DNA of 64,000 nucleotides, taken from assembly GCA_021820965.1 (NCBI GenBank), contig JAKACZ010000023.1, positions 1-64,000 on the forward strand. Direction: 5' to 3'. The position numbers and the translations under genes were made by a program. Shown piece by piece: positions 32,922 through 41,310 of the stretch (the stretch's first letter is position 1; every line of letters begins with the position of its first letter). Under the pieces are notes generated by a model that saw nothing but the letters and a program-made list of their open reading frames with translations, searched no databases and was not told the origin of the DNA. This DNA is from Bacillota bacterium (GTDB taxonomy: Bacteria > Bacillota > Sulfobacillia > Sulfobacillales > Sulfobacillaceae).

Positions 32922-33394
32922 GGGCCGCTGGTTTGCCTGGTTACGTCCATCTTCCTGTCTTTTTTAAAAGGGAACGATCCCCATAGCGCGGTATGCCGTG
33001 ATGTCTTACGCGAGGCCCAGAGCGGATTGTTTACAGCCATCACCTCCACGTTGGCGATTGTGGAGACGGTTCACCTCGCGAAGCCCGAGGTGGCGGACGA
33101 AGATGTGGGACACCGAATTAAGACATTTTATGAAGTCCCGTGGCTGACGATGTGGCAAATTAACAAAGCGTGGCTTATGAATCGAGTCATTTGTCACGGA
33201 AATATCGAGGAACCACGAAAGACACGCCTCACGACTCGGTGTTTATGGCCACCGCCAAATTGGCAGGATCTCTATGGGTTTTCACGACGGACGAACGCTT
33301 TATTCGGCGATTTGACAATAATGCCGAAGGAATCAAGGTGACCTTACCCACGGCGTTCAATCATCAGTTGCAACTGCCTCTCGACAACCGCTAG
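32922..33394 (+). pseudogene. PIN-domain nuclease remnant (active-site loss and frameshift)
   Basis: From 32922 the frame reads GPLVCLVTSIFLSFLKGNDP, then AVCRDVLREAQSG, TAITSTLAIVETVHLAKPEV and FYEVPWLTMWQINKA. After about 33165 another frame continues HLSRKYRGTTKDTPHDSVF, then MATAKLAGSLWVFTTDERFIRRF, to a stop at 33394. Together this is a complete PIN domain (VapC-like). The first catalytic Asp of the expected YLDTSIFLSF is Val (one base change from GAT to GTT), no start codon is in frame, and a frameshift splits the gene. A dead toxin-type nuclease. Confidence 0.8.
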
Positions 33395-33570
33395 CGCGCC
33401 GGGCGCCACATCACGGGGCCGGGCACGCGACTTTTTGCAGGCGTTGGAGGCCGCTTAAAGAAACGCCCAAAGCCAAGAAGAAACGAGCATAAGTTTCATC
33501 ACTATGCCCATCTTGCGCCAGAATCCCGCGTCATCGGGGTTCTGGCCTTTTCCTGTTGGAAAGGAGACAC

Positions 33571-33875
33571 TTGTCAACGACCCGCTTGACGATTCGCATC
33601 ATGCGTGCAATCCAGAGGAGCCGAAGAAGAAACCGACACTCCGGGACTTCCGTTTGTCCGAGGAATCAGGGATGTCCCTGTTTATCGTCCTCAACAAACT
33701 GCGCGAGGAACAGGACTCCACGTTTCGTTTTGATTTTGTCTACCGCGCTTCGATTTGCGGATCATTCGGCATGTTGGTGAATGGAACGCCAACGCTTGCC
33801 AGCAAAACACTCACCAAAGACGTGCCGGAAATCACCACATTGTTGCCCATCTCGGTTGTGGCCAAAGACGGATAG
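33571..33875 (+). pseudogene. 5' fragment of a succinate dehydrogenase/fumarate reductase iron-sulfur subunit
   Basis: The start TTG 33571 after GGAAAGGAGACAC gives STTRLTIRIMR. A frameshift near 33602 then leads into CNPEEPKKKPTLRDF, GMSLFIVLNKLREEQDSTF, ICGSFGMLVNGTPTLASKTL and TKDVPEITTLLP. This is the N-terminal plant-type ferredoxin domain of FrdB/SdhB. Of the four [2Fe-2S] cysteines (CRxxICGSC and LACKT) only the one in ICGS remains; the others are Tyr, Phe and Ser. The sequence ends where the second, [4Fe-4S]/[3Fe-4S], domain should begin. A truncated, decayed gene with no partner flavoprotein in the window. Confidence 0.8.
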
Positions 33876-34275
33876 AATGCTGTATCGACACTGCAGTGTT
33901 TGCTGCGTTCGGCATAACATATCAAGCGATCTGCGAATTGCCGTATGATCGCCTACGCCTCTATCGTTTTTTTGACTTCTATGACGGCCACGTTACTGTG
34001 AGAATCTCCGCTGCCCGGAACGTGATAAATGAAATCAGGTTTCGGATTTAGATGAGAGTCCCGGAATCTGACATGTGCTACCTTATCCATTTCCCCAAAT
34101 AGAATAGATAGTAGGGTGTAGTTTCGTCGTTGACCAAATGCTTATCTAGGCTGATGCGGAGTCGGTGATACAGTTAGTTCATAACAAAGCCGGGAATTCG
34201 GGCTAGTACACGACCAACACCGCGACCGCATTGCCATGCCGACATTCTCCTCAGTGATGCTTTCGGCCGCCGCAA
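33876..34275. other. 400-bp gap in the decayed zone
   Basis: No reading frame here resembles a gene. It separates the iron-sulfur remnant from an AbrB-like fragment and looks like further decayed DNA. Confidence 0.4.
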
Positions 34276-34392
34276 TCACTCCGAGGCGGCCTGAATATCA
34301 AAACGCTCGCCAATCTTCTCGGGAATCGTGACTTGTCCTTTGGAGGTTATTGTGCCATCACTAACGGCAGCGTCAACACATATTGGCCGCAT
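34276..34392 (-). pseudogene. AbrB/SpoVT-type DNA-binding fragment
   Basis: A 38-codon minus-strand frame whose second half reads GTITSKGQVTIPEKIGERFD followed by IQAASE and a stop. TSKGQVTIP is the unmistakable core of the AbrB swapped-hairpin domain used by MazE/VapB-like antitoxins. The domain is cut short after the second strand, and no ribosome site precedes the ATG. It is probably a leftover antitoxin. Too short to function as it stands. Confidence 0.6.
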
Positions 34393-34504
34393 CCCGGCAA
34401 TGCCCTCATGCCGCCATGGCATCGTACCGTACTAGACATGAGAATGCGGAAATAGCACAATATACGGGAAGAGAAACTCGCTTGATTATCGGAGGAGGAC
34501 TCCT

Positions 34505-34897
34505 ATGCCGTTCCTACGTTCGTGGGGCTACGCGCCCAACCGGCCCATTATGCCGAATCAGGAACACCGCTTAAATGAGCTGGTGGATCAATATCACGCG
34601 GTGCAGACTCAAAATTTTGTAGATGAATTGGACATTACTGAGGCCATTTTGGGAGAAATGAAGCCCTTTAGCGAAATGACGGTCGAACAAGCCAATCGGG
34701 TGGCCGCCCATTTGAATGTGCGCATTGCGTTGCACACCCACTTTAAGGACTACCTTCCGGATCCAGCTCCGGATTTCGCTCACGAGGTAGAATGGCTCAA
34801 TAAAGACCGCCGTCTGCTGGACCGGGTCATTGCGCGCGCCGGATGGGATGTCGGTGAGTACTTCTTGCCGCCGCATCCGCTGGATAAGGCACGGTAA
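34505..34897 (+). CDS. Hypothetical protein, 130 residues, first gene of the two-component operon
   Basis: Unrecognised soluble protein with a strong start (GGAGGAGG, 6 nt, ATG). Mostly helical and acidic (NELVDQYHAVQTQNFVDELD, EMTVEQANRVAAHLNVRI, DKDRRLLDRVIAR-like end). Its stop overlaps the ATG of the response regulator by one base (TAATG), so the three genes are co-translated. No DNA-binding or membrane motif is visible. It may belong to the signalling unit, but nothing shows its role. Confidence 0.72.
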   Translation: MPFLRSWGYAPNRPIMPNQEHRLNELVDQYHAVQTQNFVDELDITEAILGEMKPFSEMTVEQANRVAAHLNVRIALHTHFKDYLPDPAPDFAHEVEWLNKDRRLLDRVIARAGWDVGEYFLPPHPLDKAR

Positions 34898-35571
34898 TGT
34901 CGCAAAAGCTGCGATTATTGGTAATCGACGATGAGGAGTCGATTCGCGACCTTTTATCGATTGGCTTGAGCCACCGCGGCTTTGAGGTAAAAACCGCTTG
35001 TGATGCCCGCGAGGCACTGGCGGAGGTCAGTGCTTTTGCTCCGCATGCCGCCATCGTCGATGTGATGATGCCGGGCGACGACGGATTTCAGCTGACCCGG
35101 CGCCTGCGCCAGGACCCCAATCTATATATTCTCATGCTCACCGCCCGCGATGCGGTGAGTGATCGAGTGCAAGGTCTGGACGACGGCGCCGATGACTACC
35201 TCGTCAAGCCGTTTGACTTTGATGAGTTGGTAGCCCGGCTCAAGGCAGGTCTTCGTCGCATCCAGAAGGACGAAACCAACGTTTGGACTTTCGCAAACCT
35301 GCGCATGGATGACCTCCGCCACCGCGTGACCGTGGATGACGAGTCAATCCAGCTCACCGCCAAAGAGTACGAACTGCTCCGCTATTTGCTGCTCAATCCC
35401 GGCCGAGTGCTATCCAAATACCAGATTTTACAGCATGTCTGGGGATATGATTTTCCGGGGGACGACAACCTGGTCGAAGTTCATATTTCCTCCCTGCGGG
35501 ATAAAATCCGTGATCGAGACAAATCTATAATCCAAACTGTACGAGGTTTTGGCTATAGGCTGGGAGATTAA
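34897..35571 (+). CDS. OmpR/PhoB-family response regulator
   Basis: A 224-residue two-domain regulator. The receiver domain has D11/D12, phospho-acceptor D55 (AAIVDVMMPG), Thr in LTAR and K104 (YLVKPFDFDEL). The C-terminal winged helix (about 125-224) ends with VHISSLRDKIRD and TVRGFGYRLG. It is phosphorylated by the adjacent histidine kinase and then binds promoters. It starts within the stop of the previous gene and ends one base before the kinase GTG. Targets unknown; the secreted protein downstream is a candidate. Confidence 0.95.
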   Translation: MSQKLRLLVIDDEESIRDLLSIGLSHRGFEVKTACDAREALAEVSAFAPHAAIVDVMMPGDDGFQLTRRLRQDPNLYILMLTARDAVSDRVQGLDDGADDYLVKPFDFDELVARLKAGLRRIQKDETNVWTFANLRMDDLRHRVTVDDESIQLTAKEYELLRYLLLNPGRVLSKYQILQHVWGYDFPGDDNLVEVHISSLRDKIRDRDKSIIQTVRGFGYRLGD

Positions 35572-35572
35572 G

Positions 35573-36991
35573 GTGCGCGGCAACAACCGTCGAACACTCA
35601 GCGGTCAACTGATCGGCCGCCAGGTGCTCCTGCTGGCGATTCTGCTGCTCGTAGTCGGGGTAAGCCAGTACCTGATATTGCGTCGCGTCCTGTTCTCATC
35701 CACCGCGGCCACCTTGACCAAAGAGATCGCCGTTGTAACTCCCATCATTCACCATACCGTGGCCCGCCACGGTATTGCCGAGTTCAGTCACGCGGCCAAC
35801 GTCTTGGTCCAACGCCTGCAGTCGCCGGGGGTCGAAGTGGTGATTACCAACGCGCTGGGACACGTCGTGGCATCCTCCTCCTTGCACGCCACAGTTCCAC
35901 CGCTATATAATACCCCCTATTTCGTATGGCGCAATCGCGTAGTGGTTGACGCCGTCATCGGCAACCCCTATTACCCGAGCGGCTATGTGTGGCTTTTGTC
36001 GTCCGTTCGCCCCATTCACGCCATCCTTCGCCGCGACGCCGAGCTTTACGTCTTTCTCGCACTACTGTCGCTCATCATCGCGGGGTGGCTGGGCTCGGTT
36101 TCCGTGAGGCAGACGCTTCACCCGCTGGAGCAAATTCGTTCGACCACGCAGCGCATTGCCTCGGGCGAATTTGGCCATCACACCCGCCTGGAGGACGCCC
36201 CGGCCGAGCTTCAAGATTTGGGCGAGTCGATCGACCGCATGTCCGAAGCCATTCAAAGTCTATTCGCTCAGGAAAAAGCGCTGTCGGAGCAGATGCGGCG
36301 ATTTGTGGCCGACGCCTCGCATGAGCTGAGGACGCCGCTTACCGCCATTACCGGTTTCCTCGATTTAATGTCGCGAGGCGAACTTAGCGCGGAAGAACAG
36401 GAACGGGGCCTTAAGGCCATCGGCGCCCAAGGCCACCGCATGAGACGGCTCGTCAACCAGCTTTTGACGCTCTCGCGTATGGACAGCGCTCCGGAGGCGC
36501 AGTTATCCTTAGTGCCGCTGGCATTGGACCGCTGGGTAAAGGATCTCACACCGGAGATTCATCATCTGGTCGACCCCAGACCGGTCACGGTGACGGTCCA
36601 CCCCGTCACCGCCAACGCCGACCCGGACCGCCTCAGCGAAGTGCTGGTAAACCTTTTGGACAATATTCAGCACTACACCCCGCCCGCAGCGCAGGTGCAG
36701 ATCTACGTGGGCAGGCTAGAAGGGCAAGCCGTGCTCAAAGTGGCGGACTCCGGTCCCGGCATTCCATCCGAAGACCTCCCGCACATTTTTGACCGCTTCT
36801 ATCGCGGTGACCGCGCCCGCACCGCGAAATCTGGAGGCAGCGGACTCGGTCTGTCCATCGTACAAAGCATCGTTCAAGCCCAGCACGGGCAAATACGGGT
36901 GGAGCCGATTGCGCCGCACGGCACCCGCTTCATCGTCACCCTGCCGCTAGCCTCGCAAGGCCGGCGCGGTTCATCCAGTCTTCAGCAATAG
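35573..36991 (+). CDS. Membrane sensor histidine kinase
   Basis: About 472 residues. Membrane helix 1 spans about residues 17-38, an extracytoplasmic sensor about 39-155, helix 2 about 157-180, then HAMP (RQTLHPLEQIRSTTQRIASGEF). The phospho-accepting H250 lies in ASHELRTPLTAI; the ATPase has NLLDNIQHYTP (N box), DSGPGIP (G1), FDRFYRGD (F box) and GSGLGLSIV (G2). GTG at 35573 lies one base after the response regulator stop. It phosphorylates that partner in response to an extracellular signal; the sensor domain shows no ligand motif that I recognise. Confidence 0.94.
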   Translation: MRGNNRRTLSGQLIGRQVLLLAILLLVVGVSQYLILRRVLFSSTAATLTKEIAVVTPIIHHTVARHGIAEFSHAANVLVQRLQSPGVEVVITNALGHVVASSSLHATVPPLYNTPYFVWRNRVVVDAVIGNPYYPSGYVWLLSSVRPIHAILRRDAELYVFLALLSLIIAGWLGSVSVRQTLHPLEQIRSTTQRIASGEFGHHTRLEDAPAELQDLGESIDRMSEAIQSLFAQEKALSEQMRRFVADASHELRTPLTAITGFLDLMSRGELSAEEQERGLKAIGAQGHRMRRLVNQLLTLSRMDSAPEAQLSLVPLALDRWVKDLTPEIHHLVDPRPVTVTVHPVTANADPDRLSEVLVNLLDNIQHYTPPAAQVQIYVGRLEGQAVLKVADSGPGIPSEDLPHIFDRFYRGDRARTAKSGGSGLGLSIVQSIVQAQHGQIRVEPIAPHGTRFIVTLPLASQGRRGSSSLQQ

Positions 36992-37055
36992 TGCCAATTT
37001 TTTCGAGATGTTCGGGCACACTACCCCGTATACCATCCCGAAGGAGGCACCACTT

Positions 37056-37985
37056 ATGAAGCGTCTAAACCTGTTGGTAATTCTCACCAGCGCGATATTG
37101 GCCCTGGCCGCACCGGTTTCGGCTCACAGCCGACCCCCGCTGTGGAGCCACGGATTCGAAGAAGTCCGTTCTGTAAGCCCATCCACTATCGTGGTCAAGC
37201 ACCAAACCGGACTCGAGCAGAAGCTAGCGACGTCCAATCTCAAGGTCCAAGCTGCGATGTATCCGGCGTCGCCGTCTATTCTGCGGCCGGGTGAACGAGT
37301 GAACGTATTTCAGGACGGCACGGCCAAGCCGCTCGTGGTGGTGCACCCGGCTGCCTACGGCACTCTAAAAAGCACGGGTGTTGCCTGGAGCCTCATCTCC
37401 AAGCATCACGGCACACTTGGATTGAGCGGAGGCAATCCCCAATTGTTGGGTATGAAGGATTACACCCAGGGAGCCAAAGTGATGGTGTTTGGAGCCTTTT
37501 TGGGCCAACAAAAGCTGGACACGGCTGCTGTCGCCGCCCGGCCGATCCTGGCGCCCGCTACCGTCCGCTCCGCTTCCAACGACACCCTCACATTAAAGTC
37601 TGAGCAGTACGGGATGCTCACCTATGCTCTAAACCAGGTTCCCTCAGCATTCCGGCATAAATTGGCGTCCATGACGCCGGGGCAAACGGTAGTAGCGGGC
37701 CTTAATCCGCTCAACCGCCAGGTGCTCATGGTTTGGCCCAACCGCGTCGAAAAGTGGGCCCACACACTGGAACGCGGAACGTCTGGAAAAGTGGTGGCGG
37801 TGTCACCCAAAGATCTCACGCTCACCAATCGCTTAGGTACGGTCACCATTCCCTTGGACCACAAGGCCACCCTAAAGTGGCCGGGACACGACAAAGCCAA
37901 GGTAAGTCAACTGACCCCCGGAGCCCGGGTCATTGTGCTGCGAAATAACGACGGCAGCCTCAACATCATGGTACTGGAAAAGTAA
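37056..37985 (+). CDS. Secreted protein with repeated OB/DUF5666-like units
   Basis: A 309-residue protein with a signal peptide (LLVILTSAILALAAPVSAHS, likely cut after the Ala-rich end). The mature part has repeated beta units of the type GTLKSTGVAW, LTLKSEQYGMLTYAL, GKVVAVSPKDLTLTNRLG and TVTIPLDHKA, each followed by LxPGxRVxV (RPGERVNVF, TPGQTVVAG, TPGARVIVL). This resembles DUF5666-type domains. Function unknown. GAAGGAGGCACC precedes ATG at 37056. It is 64 nt after the kinase, so it may share the operon or be its target; a hairpin terminator follows. Confidence 0.8.
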   Translation: MKRLNLLVILTSAILALAAPVSAHSRPPLWSHGFEEVRSVSPSTIVVKHQTGLEQKLATSNLKVQAAMYPASPSILRPGERVNVFQDGTAKPLVVVHPAAYGTLKSTGVAWSLISKHHGTLGLSGGNPQLLGMKDYTQGAKVMVFGAFLGQQKLDTAAVAARPILAPATVRSASNDTLTLKSEQYGMLTYALNQVPSAFRHKLASMTPGQTVVAGLNPLNRQVLMVWPNRVEKWAHTLERGTSGKVVAVSPKDLTLTNRLGTVTIPLDHKATLKWPGHDKAKVSQLTPGARVIVLRNNDGSLNIMVLEK

Positions 37986-37996
37986 CGAACGGCCGG

Positions 37997-38021
37997 GCCG
38001 CCTTCCGTTCCGGGAGGCGGC
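37997..38021 (+). terminator. Probable terminator after the two-component operon
   Basis: Arms GCCGCCTTCC (37997-38006) and GGGAGGCGGC (38012-38021) form a 10-bp stem with one wobble pair and a 5-nt loop; only three T residues follow. Confidence 0.55.
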
Positions 38022-38923
38022 TTTGGCACGCCACCGGGCTCAGGCGGCATGGCTACACGCAACAGGATCGGCGGCACGGCAGAACATGCCGCGATTGAGA
38101 GACGAGCGCATCCCGCAAGGTCCCCGAACGCGCGTAGCTAGCCCTCCCCGCTTATAAACCTAGCCAAGAAGGTGCTGGAGGCCCCACCGCGCCAACACCA
38201 ACACCATAAACAGTACGGGCTCAGGTATGGGAAGCTTTCGATTCTGGAAGCAATAGTGCAATATTTGAAACCCTGCCGGATAAGGAGCGTTCACAGAATA
38301 ATACTCTTGCTACTGCGCTTGGACCGCAGGGGCCGTCGGTTGTCAATCGTCGTGCGGTGCCCATCGCAGCCACCGCACGGTGGATTTCGCTTAGATCAAT
38401 GTCCATCATTTCGCCGTGGATCCGCGAGCTCCACCGTTGGCCCGAGCCCCACGCCTCGGAGCTCATAATGCCTGCCCGCCCCGTTCCACCAATGTCGGCG
38501 TCTCCCAGCGCCACGGCACCATAGGCGGCGTGTTGCCGTGTCCGTTCGACAACACCAATAACCGAATTGCCGATGACTTCCACTGACTGAGTGCGATAGC
38601 ATCGACAACGATGCCACGGCTTGACATGCAGATCATCCTGGCGCGCTTGCGCCAAGACTTGAGCGCCGTGCAAAAGTCCGGTACCACGACATCGGAACTA
38701 TGCGATAGCCCGACGACTTCTGCCAAAGGCCCTATTTTCCGCACCGTACGCCAGAAGTTGATCCCCGTTCGCAAATAGAGTTCCGTCGTCGCACCAGCGG
38801 GTCGAGTTGCGCAGTCAGCTCCAGGTCAGCCGCCGCACCTCATAATCGCTTGGGGGTTTTGACCCATTGGGTAATACCGCCAAGTCGAACACCTTACGGT
38901 TTATCCCCACCACTAGCTTTCGT
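38022..38923. other. 900-bp region without an intact gene, probably decayed coding DNA
   Basis: Minus-strand frames at 38221-38673 and 38463-38774 contain protein-like stretches (VIGVVERTRQHAAYGAVALGD, then DIDLSEIHRAVAAM) that switch frame, as in a degraded gene. I cannot name the parent family. No ribosome sites or promoters are convincing. Confidence 0.4.
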
Positions 38924-39937
38924 TCACATTGTCAGGATAAGCTTTCCGAAGACGCCGTGATTTTCCATCTGGTCGTGGGCTTGATCCGCCTGTTCCAGCG
39001 GGAAACTGTTGTCAATCACCGGCACTAGTACGCCCCGGGAAAAGAGTGGCATGATGCGGGGTAAGATGGACGCACTTCCCATGAAGGCACCCAACAAGGT
39101 CACGCGGTGGCGAAAAAGCCGCCCCAAATCAAACGAAATCTGCCCGCCCGTTGTCGACCCCACTGTGACAAGCACGCCGCCACGGGCGATCGAGCTGAGA
39201 GACTGCACAAAGCTTTCACGCCCCACCGAATCCACCACGATATCCAACCCGCGACCGTGGGTAAGACTCATAACGGCATCCGACAGGTCGTCGCCACTTG
39301 TATAGATGAGGACTTCGTCAGCTCCATATTGGCGCAGCTTTTCCGAACGGCTTTGGCTCCGGGTTACCGCCACCACCCGAAGACCCCGGAGCTTGGCCAA
39401 TTGCAGGGTGGCCAAACCGAGTCCCCCGGTCGCTCCCCATAAGAGCAAAGATTGACCCGGCAGGGCGTTAGCCCGAATAAGAAAGTCCTCGGCCGTCACG
39501 TAGGGAATACCGACGCTGGCCGCCTCCGCGAAGGTTAATCCGCCCGGCATGGCGACAAGGTTTTCTTCGGGTACAACCGTGTATTCGGCGTAAGTGCCGT
39601 CAAAGATGCGAAACTGACGACACGCCGGATGGTCGCCTTTCAAACAGGCCGGACAGGCGCCACAGCTAAGGCCGGGGTTAATCACCACTTTTTGCCCAAC
39701 CGACCAGCGAGTGACCCCCGCGCCGATGGCGTCCACTTCGCCCGCGCCGTCACTGCCGGGTATAACCGGGTCCGGGAACGCCCCGAAGTTTCCCCGCCGC
39801 ACCCAAATGTCCCGGTGATTGACCCCGGCTGCGCGAAGCCGTACCCGAACCTGTCCCACTCCCGGTTGGGGAATATCTATGTCCTCGTAGTGCATGACCG
39901 AAATGTCACCGGGTTCGTGAATGCGTATGGCTTTCAT
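38924..39937 (-). CDS. Zinc-binding MDR alcohol dehydrogenase/quinone reductase-like protein
   Basis: About 337 residues. GroES-like domain with GVNHRDIW near 40-47 (catalytic zinc Cys replaced by His, as in the quinone-reductase side of the family), GSDGAGEV, and the four structural cysteines in CGACPACLKGDHPAC. The nucleotide-binding domain has LLWGATGGLGLATLQ. It oxidises or reduces an alcohol, aldehyde or enone with NAD(P)(H). ATG at 39937 is 9 nt after AAGGGG; an overlapping TTG at 39943 (TTGA) is an alternative. Last gene of the minus-strand run. Confidence 0.87.
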   Translation of the reverse strand: MKAIRIHEPGDISVMHYEDIDIPQPGVGQVRVRLRAAGVNHRDIWVRRGNFGAFPDPVIPGSDGAGEVDAIGAGVTRWSVGQKVVINPGLSCGACPACLKGDHPACRQFRIFDGTYAEYTVVPEENLVAMPGGLTFAEAASVGIPYVTAEDFLIRANALPGQSLLLWGATGGLGLATLQLAKLRGLRVVAVTRSQSRSEKLRQYGADEVLIYTSGDDLSDAVMSLTHGRGLDIVVDSVGRESFVQSLSSIARGGVLVTVGSTTGGQISFDLGRLFRHRVTLLGAFMGSASILPRIMPLFSRGVLVPVIDNSFPLEQADQAHDQMENHGVFGKLILTM

Positions 39938-39939
39938 TG

Positions 39940-41310
39940 TCAACGACCCCTTCCGCCAAAATCTGCAATTGTTTCTTCATCGAGTTTCAATGCCGCCGGT
40001 TTAAGCGTCCACGCCAGCCGCCGTGCATCCTGCCAAAGTCGCATGGGCCGAAATTGTTCCGGGAAAATGGGCCAGTCCCAATGAAGGTCGTCGGGATCTT
40101 TAATGTATCGCAAGAACGCCGGCGGTCCATTGCGGACGTCTCGCCGCCCCAGCAACGCCCACATCCCCTGTTCCAGAGATACGCCCCCTATTGGTCCCGA
40201 AGGCAGACGTCCTGTTGTTTCCACTGCTTCCACCACTGCGCGGGAAAACCCGCGCAGCCGATGGCCGGTTATTGCCGGCTTTTCCCCGTCGTCCGCCCGC
40301 CAATTGCTTGGAGCGCCCACATAGCTCACCGCCACCTGGCCTTCGGCCGGTGATCGGGAAAGTTTAGCCAATGCGTAGAGCGCCTCGGCTGCCGACAAAA
40401 ATCCATCGCGAACCTGGACGGGTCCCACCCCGTGCGCGTAAATTGCGTGCTCAAGCTCGCGGCGGCTCACCTTCACCGGTCTTCGGGGCTCGACCATTTC
40501 CCGGATTGTCTGTGCGTCACACCATTCGATATTCTTATGCCGGATCTCCTGCAAATAGCTCGCGAAACTCTCTAGCGCTTGGCGTTGCTCCAAAGCGGTC
40601 CGCACCGGGCCCGGCACTAGCACCTCGCGTGTTCGGCCGTGCGCAAAATTTACGGCATCCCAAAACTCATAGGTGACCAATTCGGTGGGGTGCAGCATCA
40701 CCATGAAGGTGCCCGGCTTCCCCTCCCATGACTCGATGAACTCAATGGCCTGCTTCAAGTTGCCCGGAAGCCCGAGTCCGAATGGCCGGGGGTTCACGAC
40801 CGGAAACGAAAGCAAGAGCACTTCGCCATACCAATACGGAGCCGTAAGGTCGACCACATAGCTATTAAAGGAGTCGGTAAAATACAGATCCATGCCCAGT
40901 TGTGGAAGCGCCTCTGCCGCCTCCGGAACCCAATTGGCACCGGGCTGGGTGAAATAGCGGGGGGCACCGACGGCCTGGGACACCGCGACCACGCCCGGTC
41001 GTTCCCGCTCCAAAAAGCGGTGGACCGCGGCGGGGTAATCCAGCGGCGCCAACTCTTCGGCAATGGTGGGATGCTCGCTATGACTGGTGGAGTGAAATCC
41101 CAGCGAGCGCTCCTGCCTCAGTTCCTTAAGGATATCCTCCCGACCGCGCTCGCCCAGAGCCCAGACCTTTTTACCGACCAGTCCGTACGACCCCGGCATG
41201 CCCTGACGGCGCATTGCGGCCATCATATACAGGAGCGCATCGTCGGACGCCGGCGTCAAGAAATCCTCGACGTCAAAGCGAATGAGGCCCCGCGCCGTCA
41301 GCGGCAGCAC
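39940..41310 (-). CDS. Polysaccharide deacetylase-like (NodB-type) protein
   Basis: A 456-residue cytoplasmic protein. The first 250 residues follow a NodB-type barrel: GLIRFDVEDFL (Asp motif), GFHSTSHSEHPTI (the HxxxH-like metal motif) and TQPGANWVPEAAEAL (PG-x-x-W motif 3). The last 200 residues are a helical extension not typical of simple deacetylases. It overlaps the glycosyltransferase upstream by 13 nt and almost touches the MDR gene, so the three are co-expressed. Probably trims an acyl group on a saccharide made by the glycosyltransferase, though activity on another substrate is possible. Confidence 0.7.
   Translation of the reverse strand: MLPLTARGLIRFDVEDFLTPASDDALLYMMAAMRRQGMPGSYGLVGKKVWALGERGREDILKELRQERSLGFHSTSHSEHPTIAEELAPLDYPAAVHRFLERERPGVVAVSQAVGAPRYFTQPGANWVPEAAEALPQLGMDLYFTDSFNSYVVDLTAPYWYGEVLLLSFPVVNPRPFGLGLPGNLKQAIEFIESWEGKPGTFMVMLHPTELVTYEFWDAVNFAHGRTREVLVPGPVRTALEQRQALESFASYLQEIRHKNIEWCDAQTIREMVEPRRPVKVSRRELEHAIYAHGVGPVQVRDGFLSAAEALYALAKLSRSPAEGQVAVSYVGAPSNWRADDGEKPAITGHRLRGFSRAVVEAVETTGRLPSGPIGGVSLEQGMWALLGRRDVRNGPPAFLRYIKDPDDLHWDWPIFPEQFRPMRLWQDARRLAWTLKPAALKLDEETIADFGGRGR

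Noticed and set aside
38221-38774. Minus-strand frames as an intact gene
   Set aside because: Protein-like stretches change frame and have no start signals; treated as decayed DNA of unknown origin.
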